Of a DNA stretch of 64,000 nucleotides, positions 1 through 9,711 are shown in pieces. The first letter of the stretch is position 1; every line of letters begins with the position of its first letter. Origin of the DNA: Bellilinea sp040754815 (GTDB lineage Bacteria > Chloroflexota > Anaerolineae > Anaerolineales > Anaerolineaceae); the NCBI GenBank assembly GCA_040754815.1, contig JBFMBX010000001.1, positions 496,001 to 560,000 of the forward strand, given 5' to 3'. Position numbers and translations under genes: made by a program. The notes under the pieces are model-generated. The model worked only from the letters and a program-made list of their open reading frames with translations, did not search any database and was not told the origin of the DNA.

Positions 1-1
1 A

Positions 2-658
2 ATTGCCCTGAATGTGGACTTGAGCCGTACCGGCACACTGAGCGATCAAAATCAGGATATTCTGATCAACACCACCGGGCGGGTTATGGCAACCGCCGCC
101 ATCATGGACGACCTGAAACAACAGGCCATCCAGTCTGGCTGGCTGAATCCGAACCAGAATCCCCAGCGGTTGTTTTTCATCGAACGCCGGGCCGAAAGCT
201 TTGTTTTGCGTGTCCAGCACCGCAACCCTCAGGCGGCTCTGGAACTGGCCGACCACTGGAGCGATCTCGCCCTGCGCGCCCTCGAAGCCGCCTCGATTTC
301 CGCACTGGAAGCCAGTTTGCTGGAAAATTATCTGAACGGTCTGCTTACCTGCCTGCAGCAGCAAAGTGTGCATGGAGTTGAAGCGCACCCCTGTTCCTTT
401 CGGAATATCTCCGAATTACAGCAAGAAATTACCAGAACCGGAGCCGAACTCAAGGCCGCCCGCACCAATGCGCGGGGGATCATTCCCGGCATCCGTTTCA
501 CGCTCATTCAGCCGGCCACTCTGCTGCCCCGACCGGTGCAGTTTCAACGGGTGAACTACCTTGCCGGCGGGGCGCTGACCGGACTGGTTCTGGCTTTGAT
601 CATTATTCACCTGCGCCTGCTTGATCAGGTGACAAAGAAGAGAAGTCGAATTGCCTAG
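2..658 (+). CDS. Wzz/YveK-like polysaccharide chain-length protein, C-terminal part (5' end outside window)
   Basis: Open reading frame that stays open to the left edge of the window, so the true start lies upstream; the first in-frame GTG at 14 is not needed as a start. The visible part is mostly hydrophilic and helical, with Ala/Leu/Glu-rich stretches suggesting coiled coil. It ends with one hydrophobic segment about 25 residues before the C-terminus (VNYLAGGALTGLVLALIIIH) and a short basic tail. This is the usual C-terminal layout of Wzz/YveK proteins, which set polysaccharide chain length in the inner membrane. The next gene overlaps it by 8 bases and is an O-antigen ligase/polymerase-like protein, which supports the role. 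Family assignment is inferred from architecture and context rather than from a clear motif. Confidence 0.6.
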   Translation: MALNVDLSRTGTLSDQNQDILINTTGRVMATAAIMDDLKQQAIQSGWLNPNQNPQRLFFIERRAESFVLRVQHRNPQAALELADHWSDLALRALEAASISALEASLLENYLNGLLTCLQQQSVHGVEAHPCSFRNISELQQEITRTGAELKAARTNARGIIPGIRFTLIQPATLLPRPVQFQRVNYLAGGALTGLVLALIIIHLRLLDQVTKKRSRIA

Positions 659-2180
659 AAAGATCGAATCTTTTCTTCTCAACATTTTTTGGGCTGGCTT
701 GATTGTGTTTTTGCCAGTCACCAGTCTGCCGCTTCTTTCCAAAGTCGTTGGGGGCAGCATGGTTGCGCCGGCTTCTGCATTACCTTTACTGGTTTTGATG
801 TCAGGGTTCGTTCCACTGTATTTTTGGAGACGCCCTCAATTGCCCCCTCAGGTAATACCGTTGTTTTTCTTTATTCTCGTTGCTATTGCCAGCACGGCTT
901 TATCATTTTTTGTGGAATTTCCCCTTTTTCGGGAGGTCAGTCGTTCGAGAAATTCACTGGCAGGAATCATAACGCTGGGGATTGGCATTTCTTTTTTTCT
1001 GGCTGCTTTGCTGCTCACCGACTCCGAAAACCGACTCGCGTTTTATTTAAAGTGGGTTAATATCGGCGGCATCATTGCCCTGACATGGGCAGGGCTTCAA
1101 TCGGTATACTGGTACATAACAGAGGGATACCCTGACTGGATGTATGCAATTCAAGGGTGGATTTCTTCCAGCGGCAATTTATATGTTCGCCGAACGACCG
1201 GGCTGGCATTCGAACCTTCCTGGCTTGGACATCAACTGGTCATGTTCTACCTGCCTTACTGGCTGGCGGCCAGTTTTCGGGGTTTCAGTGTATTTGGTAA
1301 ACGGCTGTGGAAATTTTCCGCCGAAAATATTTTGCTGGCAGGCGGTATTCTCATCCTTCTGCTTTCGCTGGCCCGCAGTGCGCTGCTCTCGTTCAGTCTA
1401 TCAGCCGGCTGGTTGATCATCCTGCTGACCGCCCGATTCGCTTCCCACCTGCACGTTCGGTTCAGCAGTCACAAGCCTGTAAATTCCGCTCCTCACGCCT
1501 CTCGTCTGCTAAAAATATCCATCTGGCTGCTCATCCTCACCGCTTACGCAGGTGTTTTGCTGGCAGGGGTGTTTCTCATCACCCGTCTGGATCCGCGCAT
1601 GGAAGACCTCTTCCGCATTTTAAGCAATCCATACAATCCGCTAGAAGCCGCCAATTATTTATATTTTGGTGAGCGAGTAGCGTTCTGGGTCACCGGCTTA
1701 CAAATTTTCAACCACTTTCCGCTGGTGGGTGTGGGACTGGAGAATGCCGGCTACTTTTTCCCAGAAATGCTGCCCCCTTTCGGCTGGACGGTGGTCGAAT
1801 CTCATAAGATGTATTACAGTAATGCCCTGCCCAATACCCTCAGTCTGTGGGTGCGCCTGCTGAGCGAAACCGGTGTTCTTGGTTTCTCCGCCTTTTTGAG
1901 TTTTTTGTACCTCTTATGGAGAACTGCCCGTTTGCTTCACCGTCATCCGCAACCGCTCATCAGCACGCTGGCTCTCACCGCCCAGCTCACCCTGCTGGCT
2001 CTGATTTCAGAAGGAATGAGTGTGGATACTTTTGCCTTTCCCTATTATTGGTTAATTTTTGGCTGGCTGCTGGCAGCATTTATTCTGAAATTTAAACCGG
2101 CGGGGAACGGAATTCCTCTTCAGGGTTGGGCAGCGATGGGAGCAAACGGGCAGGTTAGAGAGGTTTCTCCAGAACGCTGA
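651..2180 (+). CDS. O-antigen ligase/polymerase (Wzy/WaaL-like) membrane protein
   Basis: A 509-residue polytopic membrane protein with about ten or more hydrophobic segments and a large external loop in the second half. The loop contains ERVAFWVTGLQIFNHFPLVG followed by GVGLENAGYF, resembling the Wzy_C region in which members carry an 'hPlxGvGlgn' pattern. Such proteins polymerise or ligate glycan repeat units on undecaprenyl carriers at the outer face of the membrane. The start chosen is TTG at 651, overlapping the previous gene by 8 bases, which implies translational coupling with the Wzz-like protein. Its 3' end overlaps the convergent gene at 2120 by 61 bases. Exact substrate cannot be told from sequence. 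Confidence 0.8.
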   Translation: MPRKIESFLLNIFWAGLIVFLPVTSLPLLSKVVGGSMVAPASALPLLVLMSGFVPLYFWRRPQLPPQVIPLFFFILVAIASTALSFFVEFPLFREVSRSRNSLAGIITLGIGISFFLAALLLTDSENRLAFYLKWVNIGGIIALTWAGLQSVYWYITEGYPDWMYAIQGWISSSGNLYVRRTTGLAFEPSWLGHQLVMFYLPYWLAASFRGFSVFGKRLWKFSAENILLAGGILILLLSLARSALLSFSLSAGWLIILLTARFASHLHVRFSSHKPVNSAPHASRLLKISIWLLILTAYAGVLLAGVFLITRLDPRMEDLFRILSNPYNPLEAANYLYFGERVAFWVTGLQIFNHFPLVGVGLENAGYFFPEMLPPFGWTVVESHKMYYSNALPNTLSLWVRLLSETGVLGFSAFLSFLYLLWRTARLLHRHPQPLISTLALTAQLTLLALISEGMSVDTFAFPYYWLIFGWLLAAFILKFKPAGNGIPLQGWAAMGANGQVREVSPER

Positions 2181-4711
2181 AAAACCTGCGGCGGGTCACT
2201 CAACACCACAACCGCATAAGCATCAATGAACGGCTCCTGAGTGTCTTTACACCCCATGACAATTACATCCTCCCCGTGCGGGAAAGAAGCCATAGACTCT
2301 TCCATCGGCAGTAAAACCGTATAAAAAGTATCCCAGCCCACAACGGTGAGGGTAAAACGCGGGTAAGGTCTCCCTTTGAGCGGTAAATTGGTCTGCGGTT
2401 CGCCACCATTCGCCGGATAAAAGCGAGGATACAATCCCACACCATAATTCAAATAGGCATTGGGGCTTTTCATAAAGCCTTTGAAGGTTTCTTTATCTAT
2501 GCGCAGTCCGGCGGAGTTGACTTTTTCATATAACGTGACCGGACTTAACGGCGGGTAGCGGTCTGGAATTAAATCTTTATTCAACGGAAGGGATAAGCCG
2601 ACCAGCAGAAAAACCAGCCCCAGCAGGGGTGTCGCCAATCCCTCACGCCGCCTCAGAGCCTGTTCGGCGGGGTTGACCTCTCCGCTAAGTTGCGGCTGCC
2701 ACTTGCGGTGGGGGTCAATACCCAGCCAATCCAGCACCCAGCGCAGCAAAACCAGCGCTCCAATCGCAAAATAAAACAGCACCACCCAATCCATCGGCAC
2801 CAGATAACGCCAGCCGGAGTTGCGCGCCAGCGAATTGGCCAGAAAATACCCCGGCAGCATCATTAACGGCACAAGGCCGGCCTCACGCTGACGCTGCCAG
2901 GCCGCTCCTACCCCCAGCGCCAGAATCATCAAATTAAGCGGTAAAAGCAATGCTGCCCCGGCGGGGAGTTCTCCCTTCCACTGACGGACATCAGCCCAGT
3001 AAGGCGCTTCAAGGGTATGACTCAAATCATGGAGGGCAAAAGTATTGGGCAGAAGCATGACCGTCATAATCAAGTTATGAAAAAAGTGACGCGGCACATA
3101 AGCAAACCGCTCCAAGCCCTCGAACAGTGATTCAACGAAAAACCGGTTTTTATTCGTCCATGAGAGAAAATCATCACCTGCCGCAATTTGATTTTCAAGC
3201 GGTATCACCCCGCGCGGTTCATCGGTCAATATGCGGCTTTCCAGAATATTGCGAATTTTGATGACCAGGTAGGGTTCGTTGAACCCTTTAGGAATTTCCA
3301 GCATAAACGGCAGAATGGTCACGATGAGCATTGCAATAATGACGCCGGAAGCGAGCAGCCTTGGTTTGAGTATACGGCGATTGGCAACCCATGCCGTGAA
3401 AAGAACGAAGGGCAATACCATCATTGCATTGGGGCGCACCAGCACAGCCAGCCCTAAAAATCCGCCTGCCAGCACTGCTTCCCGCAAGCCCGTGGATGAT
3501 TGATTCCTCAGCCACTTGAAGGCAAACAGAGCGAAAATCACCAGCAGCAAGGCGGTAGGGTATTCGGTCAATAATAACTTCGAATGAGAAACCTTGATAA
3601 ACGGCGTAGCCGCAATGGCATTGCGTTGATGAAAGGCCGCCAGCAGCGCCATGAGCAGGCCGGCCGGCCGGTTTGCCATCTGGCTTCCCAGCAGGTAAAG
3701 AACGGCCGGCATTGCCGCGAGGACGAAGATCTGTAAATTCACCGTTTCTTCGTAACCCTGCCCGACCAGTGCGTGAATGAGGGCAAGGAACATCGAATAC
3801 AACGGCTTGTCCATTGGAATGCCGTTGAAAACCCCCTGCCCGATGAGGATGTACTGCGCCGAAAGATCGTAAAACTCTGCATCCGAATAAGGGTAGAAAA
3901 GATAATTGGGGGGGCGCGGGCCGGGTGCAAAATAACTGTGTTTTAGAGGGGTAACATACCAGAGGAAAAAGGAAAAAAGCCAGATGGAAATGAATAAAAT
4001 CCATCCAGCCGTGCGCGAATTTTTAAAGCCGGCCGCTGAAAGCACAAAGCGATTGATGATCACTACAGCCAGCCCACAAAGCGCCACCTGCAAGCCCAAC
4101 AACGGCACGCTGGCTTCATCCCAAAAATAAGGTTCGGATACAATCCCCAAACCGGTCAAGGCTGCAATGAGCCACACCCCTGCAAATACCCCCAGCGTGA
4201 TTCCGGCCGCGCGGATCAGGGGGGTGAAATTTTTTGAGTCGTCCTTCCATCTTTGGAAGCGCTCTTTAAGGCCGGGCAGGGTCAGCATCCCAAAAGCCAG
4301 CAAACCTGCCGTACCCAGCCAGACCAGCAACGGTTGAAGCCGGACAAAGTAAAACTGATATATTTTGAACCAGTACGCCGGCATGAAGGATGCCAGCCAA
4401 CCCATGCCCATCAGTATTGCCGACACACGTTGAGTCTTTAGACGATTTTTACCCTCTCCCAGCCGGATTAAGAGGCGCTCGGTTAATTCCGGACGGCGGA
4501 ACGAAAACCAGCCCGCCAGCCCGGCCAAAAGGGATAAAATCAGAATCCCCCCCAGCAAAACCAAACGCGCCAGCGAAAAGCCCCAGAGAACAGAACCTTT
4601 CTCATCCGCCGGTATCGCTGCCGTCCAGACCAAAGCAGCAATGCCGAGGACGGCGCACATCCCAAAATAAAGCCCTGCCTGGATTCGAGCGGACGGCTTG
4701 TGCGGCTTCAC
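2120..4711 (-). CDS. GT-C-type membrane glycosyltransferase (PMT/ArnT-like), large
   Basis: An 863-residue membrane protein with many hydrophobic helices. The segment LFYPYSDAEFYDLSAQYI, placed in an outward loop, has the acidic pair expected of GT-C transferases, which take sugars from polyprenyl-phosphate donors. Further on are KLLLTEYPTALLL and VLVRPNAM, features shared with GT39/GT83-like proteins. A soluble C-terminal part of roughly 200 residues follows the last helix. It is the last gene of the leftward glycan operon and its start overlaps the stop of the preceding GT-C gene by 4 bases (4708-4711). Probably adds a sugar to the exported glycan or to a protein; donor and acceptor are unknown. 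Confidence 0.72.
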   Translation of the reverse strand: MKPHKPSARIQAGLYFGMCAVLGIAALVWTAAIPADEKGSVLWGFSLARLVLLGGILILSLLAGLAGWFSFRRPELTERLLIRLGEGKNRLKTQRVSAILMGMGWLASFMPAYWFKIYQFYFVRLQPLLVWLGTAGLLAFGMLTLPGLKERFQRWKDDSKNFTPLIRAAGITLGVFAGVWLIAALTGLGIVSEPYFWDEASVPLLGLQVALCGLAVVIINRFVLSAAGFKNSRTAGWILFISIWLFSFFLWYVTPLKHSYFAPGPRPPNYLFYPYSDAEFYDLSAQYILIGQGVFNGIPMDKPLYSMFLALIHALVGQGYEETVNLQIFVLAAMPAVLYLLGSQMANRPAGLLMALLAAFHQRNAIAATPFIKVSHSKLLLTEYPTALLLVIFALFAFKWLRNQSSTGLREAVLAGGFLGLAVLVRPNAMMVLPFVLFTAWVANRRILKPRLLASGVIIAMLIVTILPFMLEIPKGFNEPYLVIKIRNILESRILTDEPRGVIPLENQIAAGDDFLSWTNKNRFFVESLFEGLERFAYVPRHFFHNLIMTVMLLPNTFALHDLSHTLEAPYWADVRQWKGELPAGAALLLPLNLMILALGVGAAWQRQREAGLVPLMMLPGYFLANSLARNSGWRYLVPMDWVVLFYFAIGALVLLRWVLDWLGIDPHRKWQPQLSGEVNPAEQALRRREGLATPLLGLVFLLVGLSLPLNKDLIPDRYPPLSPVTLYEKVNSAGLRIDKETFKGFMKSPNAYLNYGVGLYPRFYPANGGEPQTNLPLKGRPYPRFTLTVVGWDTFYTVLLPMEESMASFPHGEDVIVMGCKDTQEPFIDAYAVVVLSDPPQVFQRSGETSLTCPFAPIAAQP

Positions 4712-6240
4712 GGAGACCTCTTTTTCAGGATGCGAAGGCGGTCAACCCAAAAACCGGCCAGCAGCACAACCGCGCATAAAATTACCGTTGCCGCAACGGC
4801 TTGCAGAAACGAAAAGGGTAATTCCAGCCGAAAACTACGGTTGGCGTACCACAGGCTGAAAACCGCAAGGAAAATTCCCTCACAAAATACCAGCCGGGTA
4901 AACCACATATCTCTGTACTGGCGGGCTGAGTGAAATGCCCACGCCGCCAGCATTGCCAGCCACGGCAACAAAAGAGTTCTATAGCGCGGGTTATCCCAGA
5001 GATCACCGCCTGCCCGAAAACTGGAAAGCAAACTCCACCCCAGCACAATCAGAAACGCCCAGCAAACCAGGGAACGCGGCAAACCTTTAGGGGTATGGCG
5101 CAAGCCGAGCGGCACATAGCCCAGCAAAGGCAGCATCAAATACCAGCCCAGCGAACGAAAAGTCGTAATGCCCGTCCAGAGAGGTGTGGAGGGATCGAAA
5201 ATTGCCGCCGGCAGCACGGGCTGAAGTAAGCCGTAAACTACCAGGAAGGGTAATTCCAGCACATCCGGCAATGACTGAAACAAGGCTTGAATCTTCCCCG
5301 AGCCGGTCTCCGTCAGGCGCGCATCCCACAGCGCACTTTCCTTCAACCATGCCCCCATAACCAGCATCACCGCTGTTGCACCAAGCCCAACCAGCACCCA
5401 AACAGCCGTGCGAATTCGGGCCTCCCGTACACGGCCGGAGTATTCCAGCCACCACCACAGGAATAGAATACCCGCCAACGGCAAAGCCACCAGGTAGGAA
5501 AACGCAGCCGTGACCGCCAAAACCAGTATCAGGCCCACCGTTACTCGCCGCGGGGCATCCTGCCAGCGACTGACCAGCCAGAAAGCCACCCCGGCCAGCG
5601 CAATCAAAATGGGGTCGCGCATCTGAGCCGCTCCCAGCAGCACACTTTCCGGATAAGCCACATAAATCCACGCCGCAGTGATTGCAATGGTCTGTCCAAA
5701 ATATTTCCGCACCGCCTCGTAGAAAAACGGTACTGCCGCAGCAGAAGCAAAAGCCGTCAGGATGATGATTAAATACGAGCGGTGAACATCCGGGCTGAAC
5801 AGGCGGTATACCAGCGCGCTCACCGCCAGCATTCCACCGTACTGATCGCCCGAAAATTCATTGCTAAATGCAGAAAATAGGGAAGCGCCCGACTGTGCCA
5901 GTTGCCACGCCTGCCGGTCACGGGTATAAGCATCAAAAAACAAATAACCGGCCTGAGAAACCTCACTCTCGTGACCCCACACCGGCAAAGCAATGGAGAG
6001 AGCAATCCCCGCAAACAACCTGATTAAAAAGGCAGTTGCAACGGCGATTAATAAACTGCGCGGTGAACCGCTGACCCGCCACCCCAGCCACAAACCCGCA
6101 ACCGCCAGCACCAGCAGGATCGTATCCCCCAGCCAGCCCTGTAAGGAAACCCGCCCTTCAGCCGCAGCGCTCAGGAGAAAACCGCCCGCTGCTCCGCCGA
6201 CGAGGAAGAAGAGGAGGTTTAGCAACATTTTTCTGCTCAT
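4708..6240 (-). CDS. GT-C-type membrane glycosyltransferase-like protein
   Basis: About 510 residues, almost entirely hydrophobic helices. The reading frame extends to 6300, but the start was set at the ATG at 6240, which overlaps the stop of the GT4 gene by ATGA. Overlaps of one to four bases link most genes in this operon. After the second hydrophobic segment comes a loop with AGYLFFDAYTRDRQAWQL, containing the Asp residues expected in the first loop of a GT-C enzyme. The IYVAYPESVLLGAAQMRDP stretch resembles the conserved region of PMT-like proteins. It shares general organisation, but little direct similarity, with the neighbour at 2120. Function as a polyprenyl-phosphate-sugar-dependent transferase is inferred. 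Confidence 0.65.
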   Translation of the reverse strand: MSRKMLLNLLFFLVGGAAGGFLLSAAAEGRVSLQGWLGDTILLVLAVAGLWLGWRVSGSPRSLLIAVATAFLIRLFAGIALSIALPVWGHESEVSQAGYLFFDAYTRDRQAWQLAQSGASLFSAFSNEFSGDQYGGMLAVSALVYRLFSPDVHRSYLIIILTAFASAAAVPFFYEAVRKYFGQTIAITAAWIYVAYPESVLLGAAQMRDPILIALAGVAFWLVSRWQDAPRRVTVGLILVLAVTAAFSYLVALPLAGILFLWWWLEYSGRVREARIRTAVWVLVGLGATAVMLVMGAWLKESALWDARLTETGSGKIQALFQSLPDVLELPFLVVYGLLQPVLPAAIFDPSTPLWTGITTFRSLGWYLMLPLLGYVPLGLRHTPKGLPRSLVCWAFLIVLGWSLLSSFRAGGDLWDNPRYRTLLLPWLAMLAAWAFHSARQYRDMWFTRLVFCEGIFLAVFSLWYANRSFRLELPFSFLQAVAATVILCAVVLLAGFWVDRLRILKKRSP

Positions 6241-7382
6241 GCCTGAACCCCGCCTTCGCTGAGAAAGCCAGCCAGAATTTTTTGCTGACGCGCCAGCCAT
6301 GTGAATTGCCGGGCAGTTTCTTTTGCATTTCGTGAAAGCCGCTCCATGCGCGCCGGCTCAGCAACCAGCGCCGAAAGAGCCGCGCTCCACCCTTCCAGAT
6401 CCTGCGGAGGGCAGAAAACCGCGTTGCTTTCGTTCAAAACCTCGTGCAAAACGGGCAAATCACTGCTCAAAATTGCCCGTCCACATGCCAGATATTCAAA
6501 CATTTTCATCGGGCTGCAAATATCCGCCGAATTACCTCCCCCGCTGCCGGTAATTTGCCACTCGTACGGCATCAACAGAATTTCCCCTGCCGCCTGATAC
6601 AGCGGCAGGCGTTGATTTTCCACAAAGCCGGTCAGGGTAACGTTACTCAACCCCTTCATACGGACAATCTCCCGATACGATTCTACCGCATCCGGCAGAC
6701 CACCCACCCAAAGAAAGTGGACGTGCGGAAACTGCTGCGCCAGCCCCAGCAGTAAATCCATGCCCCGCCCGCTATATAAGTGACCGGTATAAACCGCCGT
6801 AATGGTTTGGGGCAGGTTTAATTGCTGCCGGGCTTCTGCCGGGGAAGGCATGTGTTCGAATCGTTCCAGATCCACACCGTTTGGAGATATGACGGCCTCT
6901 TCCGCTTTCAACGGGAGATGAAATTCCTGCCTCAACGCCTGTTCCAGTGCCCGGGTGATGATGGCAAACCGTTTCTTTCCCTTGCCTGCTGCCATGCGTC
7001 TCAACAACCACGGGCCAAGGCGTCCCGTCGGGCGGTCGTGAATTTCCAGTACCACCGGAAAACCGCGTAGCATCGCCGCCAGCCCCGCCTGAGGCAGCCA
7101 GGTATAGACCAGCTCCCCTTTTTTTTGCACCGCCTGCTGAACAGCCTTGAGGGCAAAGTCATATCGTTTGAAGCGGGCATAAGCCGGCAACCACGCCACT
7201 TCAAAGGGCTGGCTTAAACCATAAAAACCAGCCAATTCTTTCCACGGCGTGTGGGTATTGCCCGGCGCATACAGCACCACCTCATGCCCCAATTGGGCCA
7301 GTGCTTGCCCAACTTTCATGACTTGAATACTGTTGGCAGCCCGGGATGGAACTCGAAATGAAGTAATGCACACAATTTTCAC
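6237..7382 (-). CDS. Glycosyltransferase family 4
   Basis: A 381-residue cytoplasmic GT-B enzyme. The N-terminal domain begins MKIVCITSFRVPSRAANSIQ, the acceptor-side Rossmann fold. The C-terminal half has AVYTGHLYSGRGMDLLL and CSPMKMFEYLACGRAILSSD. The second of these contains the conserved GT4 donor-binding E-x7-E-type region (PMKMFEYLACG). Retaining GT4 enzymes transfer sugars from nucleotide donors to growing lipid-linked glycans. It lies between the flippase (4-base overlap with its stop at 7379) and the GT-C gene (ATGA overlap at 6237-6240). The sugar specificity cannot be read from the sequence. Confidence 0.88.
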   Translation of the reverse strand: MKIVCITSFRVPSRAANSIQVMKVGQALAQLGHEVVLYAPGNTHTPWKELAGFYGLSQPFEVAWLPAYARFKRYDFALKAVQQAVQKKGELVYTWLPQAGLAAMLRGFPVVLEIHDRPTGRLGPWLLRRMAAGKGKKRFAIITRALEQALRQEFHLPLKAEEAVISPNGVDLERFEHMPSPAEARQQLNLPQTITAVYTGHLYSGRGMDLLLGLAQQFPHVHFLWVGGLPDAVESYREIVRMKGLSNVTLTGFVENQRLPLYQAAGEILLMPYEWQITGSGGGNSADICSPMKMFEYLACGRAILSSDLPVLHEVLNESNAVFCPPQDLEGWSAALSALVAEPARMERLSRNAKETARQFTWLARQQKILAGFLSEGGVQA

Positions 7383-8728
7383 GCCGGTTGAACCTGCTCG
7401 GTTGTTTTTTCCAGATGATATACCTGCCTCAAACCTTTGACTACAATCAAAGCAATGGAAATGATGAAATAACCGCTCATCAAAATCGCCTGCATCATAA
7501 CCCCAAACGGTCTGACCAGCAAGAACATCAGCACGGTTTTAATAAAACCGACAAGAAAAGTAATCACCAGCGGGTAATTGGGATTACCCAGCGCAAGCAG
7601 CAGCGGGCGATTCCAGTAGAACAGGTTGGCAAAACTGAACCCGGCAAAAAGCACCAGAATGACGGGGAAGGCCGGCAAATAAGCCCCGCTTTTGAAAAGA
7701 CGCAAGAGAAGCGGGCCAAAAACCAGCATCCCAACCCCTGCCACGATGCTCCAACCCGCGGCAATCAGGCTGGTGCGGCGCAATAAACTGCGCAAACGTC
7801 CCCAAATTTGCAGGGTTACCGCACGATTGATTTCCGGAAAGGTGGTCTGGATAAAGGGAGAAATCGGCAGGACGATAACATTCATAATTGCCAGAGCGAA
7901 TTTATAGTAACCGGCCTCCACCGGAGAGAGAAAATAACCCACCCACAGCACCTCATTATCCCGAATTAGCATGTTGACCGTCTGGCTGAGGTTGGTACTG
8001 AGGGCAAATCTGGCCAGTTCTTTCTTACCGCTCAAAACAGAAAGCGGTGTGCGCCACCAGTCCCTGCCTGCCAGCTGCGGCATCCAGTAGAGCGCAGCGA
8101 TCATCAAACCCAGCCCGTAAAGGAACTTACCGGCCAGATAGGCCATCAACACATCGAACAGCCCGCCTCGCAGGACGAACACCGTCCCAATCCAACCCGC
8201 AGTCAGTACATTCTGGCTCAGGTTCAAAAGCGCCAGCGTGCGAAAGTGACTGCCCAGTTGCAGCACCGCCATTGAAGTCTCGGTCACCAGATTAGCCAGC
8301 AGTGCAAGGCCGTAAAGGACAATCCACACCGCTGCCCTCTCATCCTTGATGATACATACGGCAGCCAGCCGGGCGGTCAGAATCAGCACCCCATACGCCG
8401 TGAGAGAAGTGAACGCCTCACTGATAGCAGCCGTTTTGATCACCGCCGCAGCCCGCTGCCGGTTATCCTCCGCCAGTGCCTGCCCGGCGTATTTGATCAC
8501 CAGTTCATTCATGCGGAACGAAAGCAGGCGATTGATATTGGAGGCATACACGATGATCATCCCCAACAGACCGTAATCCCCCACATTCAACAATGCAGCG
8601 GAAAGCAGCCCCTGCAGCGAAACCAGCCCCATGCTGATTGTGTTGGCTGAAAACAGGTAAGATGAATTACGCACCACGGTGCGTAACAACCGATCCTCAC
8701 GCCATCGTTCCAGCCACCGCTTGCCCAC
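7379..8728 (-). CDS. Polysaccharide flippase, Wzx/MATE-like (oligosaccharide translocase)
   Basis: About 450 residues with 12 or more predicted membrane helices, starting with the NSSYLFSANTISMGLVSLQG pattern of polysaccharide-transport proteins of the MVF/PST superfamily. Such proteins flip undecaprenyl-linked glycans across the membrane. The frame is open up to an ATG at 8779. However, that start would overlap the epimerase gene by 52 bases, while a GTG at 8728 overlaps its stop codon by a single base (TAGTG). I prefer the GTG because nearby genes show the same tight coupling; ATG codons at 8758 and 8779 remain possible. Placement between sugar-nucleotide genes and glycosyltransferases fits a glycan export role. 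Confidence 0.85.
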   Translation of the reverse strand: MGKRWLERWREDRLLRTVVRNSSYLFSANTISMGLVSLQGLLSAALLNVGDYGLLGMIIVYASNINRLLSFRMNELVIKYAGQALAEDNRQRAAAVIKTAAISEAFTSLTAYGVLILTARLAAVCIIKDERAAVWIVLYGLALLANLVTETSMAVLQLGSHFRTLALLNLSQNVLTAGWIGTVFVLRGGLFDVLMAYLAGKFLYGLGLMIAALYWMPQLAGRDWWRTPLSVLSGKKELARFALSTNLSQTVNMLIRDNEVLWVGYFLSPVEAGYYKFALAIMNVIVLPISPFIQTTFPEINRAVTLQIWGRLRSLLRRTSLIAAGWSIVAGVGMLVFGPLLLRLFKSGAYLPAFPVILVLFAGFSFANLFYWNRPLLLALGNPNYPLVITFLVGFIKTVLMFLLVRPFGVMMQAILMSGYFIISIALIVVKGLRQVYHLEKTTEQVQPA

Positions 8729-9711
8729 TAGCCGTCCGTTACGATCTGGCTCGCCCATGCGCGTTCGTTCAGATACCACTCCACCAGATTTTGAACACCC
8801 TCAGCCAGCTTAACTTCCGGCTGCCAGCCCAGCAAGCGTACCGCCTTGCGCACATCGGCCAGATTTTTCATCATATCCGCCGGATGAAACGGCAAAAATT
8901 CCAACCGGGCTTTCTTCCCCAGTAATTTCTCGATCAGGTTGACCAGTTCCAGTATGGTAATGGATTCATGTCCGCCCAGATTGAAAATTTCGTAACCTAC
9001 CGGTTTCAACCCCAGCAGCACTCCTCGCGCAATGTCATCTATGTAGGTAAAACCACGGGATTGAGTCCCATCCCCATTGATTTTTACGGTGCGTTCTTCG
9101 GCAATCCACTGCACAAAGCGAAACATGGCCAAATCCGGCCTGCCTGCCGGTCCGTAAACCGTAAAGAATCGGAAAATGGTCACATCCAACCCGTACAAAT
9201 GATGGTAGGCGTGACACATCACCTCGCCGGCTTTTTTCGTGGCAGCGTAAGGCTGCAAGGGTCGGCTGCTATCGGCCTCTTCGGGCGTAGGATAAGGGGG
9301 GTTCGCTCCGTAAATGGATGACGTGGAGGCAAACACGAACTTCCTGCACCCCATTTGACGGCACATTTCCAGCAAAGTCAGCGTGCCGGCAGAATTGGAA
9401 CGTTCGAACTCCCACGGGTCTTGTGTGCTGGCTCTCACCCCGGCACGCGCGGCCAGATGGATGACCGCATCGAAGGAGGTGTAACGGGAAAACAATTCCT
9501 GCATCTCCGCCCGTTCCGCCACATCCATATTAGAAAAATGGAAACCGGGAAGCTGATTCAGCCGATTGAGCCGGTATTCCTTCAAGCGCACATCATAAGC
9601 ATGGTTGAGGTTATCCACCCCAACCACTTCACAACCCTGCTCCACCAGCAATTGAGCCACCCGCGCCCCAATGAAACCGGCAGCACCGGTGACCAGATAG
9701 CGGCCCGCCAT
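8728..9711 (-). CDS. NAD-dependent sugar epimerase/dehydratase (UDP-glucuronate 4-epimerase-like)
   Basis: A 327-residue extended short-chain dehydrogenase. It shows the NAD-binding motif G9-A-A-G12-F-I-G15, the DN after beta-2 (VVGVDNLNHAYD), an active-site serine region STSSIYG around residue 131, and the catalytic Y155-x3-K159. The order of motifs, together with FRFFTVYGPAGRPDLA and SRGFTYIDDI, matches the UDP-glucuronate 4-epimerase group. Start ATG at 9711 overlaps the stop of the upstream dehydrogenase by one base (TAATG), so the two are probably translated together. That pairing suggests oxidation of a UDP-sugar to a uronate followed by epimerisation, though the exact substrate is inferred. 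Confidence 0.88.
   Translation of the reverse strand: MAGRYLVTGAAGFIGARVAQLLVEQGCEVVGVDNLNHAYDVRLKEYRLNRLNQLPGFHFSNMDVAERAEMQELFSRYTSFDAVIHLAARAGVRASTQDPWEFERSNSAGTLTLLEMCRQMGCRKFVFASTSSIYGANPPYPTPEEADSSRPLQPYAATKKAGEVMCHAYHHLYGLDVTIFRFFTVYGPAGRPDLAMFRFVQWIAEERTVKINGDGTQSRGFTYIDDIARGVLLGLKPVGYEIFNLGGHESITILELVNLIEKLLGKKARLEFLPFHPADMMKNLADVRKAVRLLGWQPEVKLAEGVQNLVEWYLNERAWASQIVTDG

Noticed and set aside
3288..4004. Open frame of 238 residues on the minus strand inside the large GT-C gene
   Set aside because: Overlaps the GT-C gene completely in another frame, has low-complexity Arg/Gly/Pro composition and no family motif.
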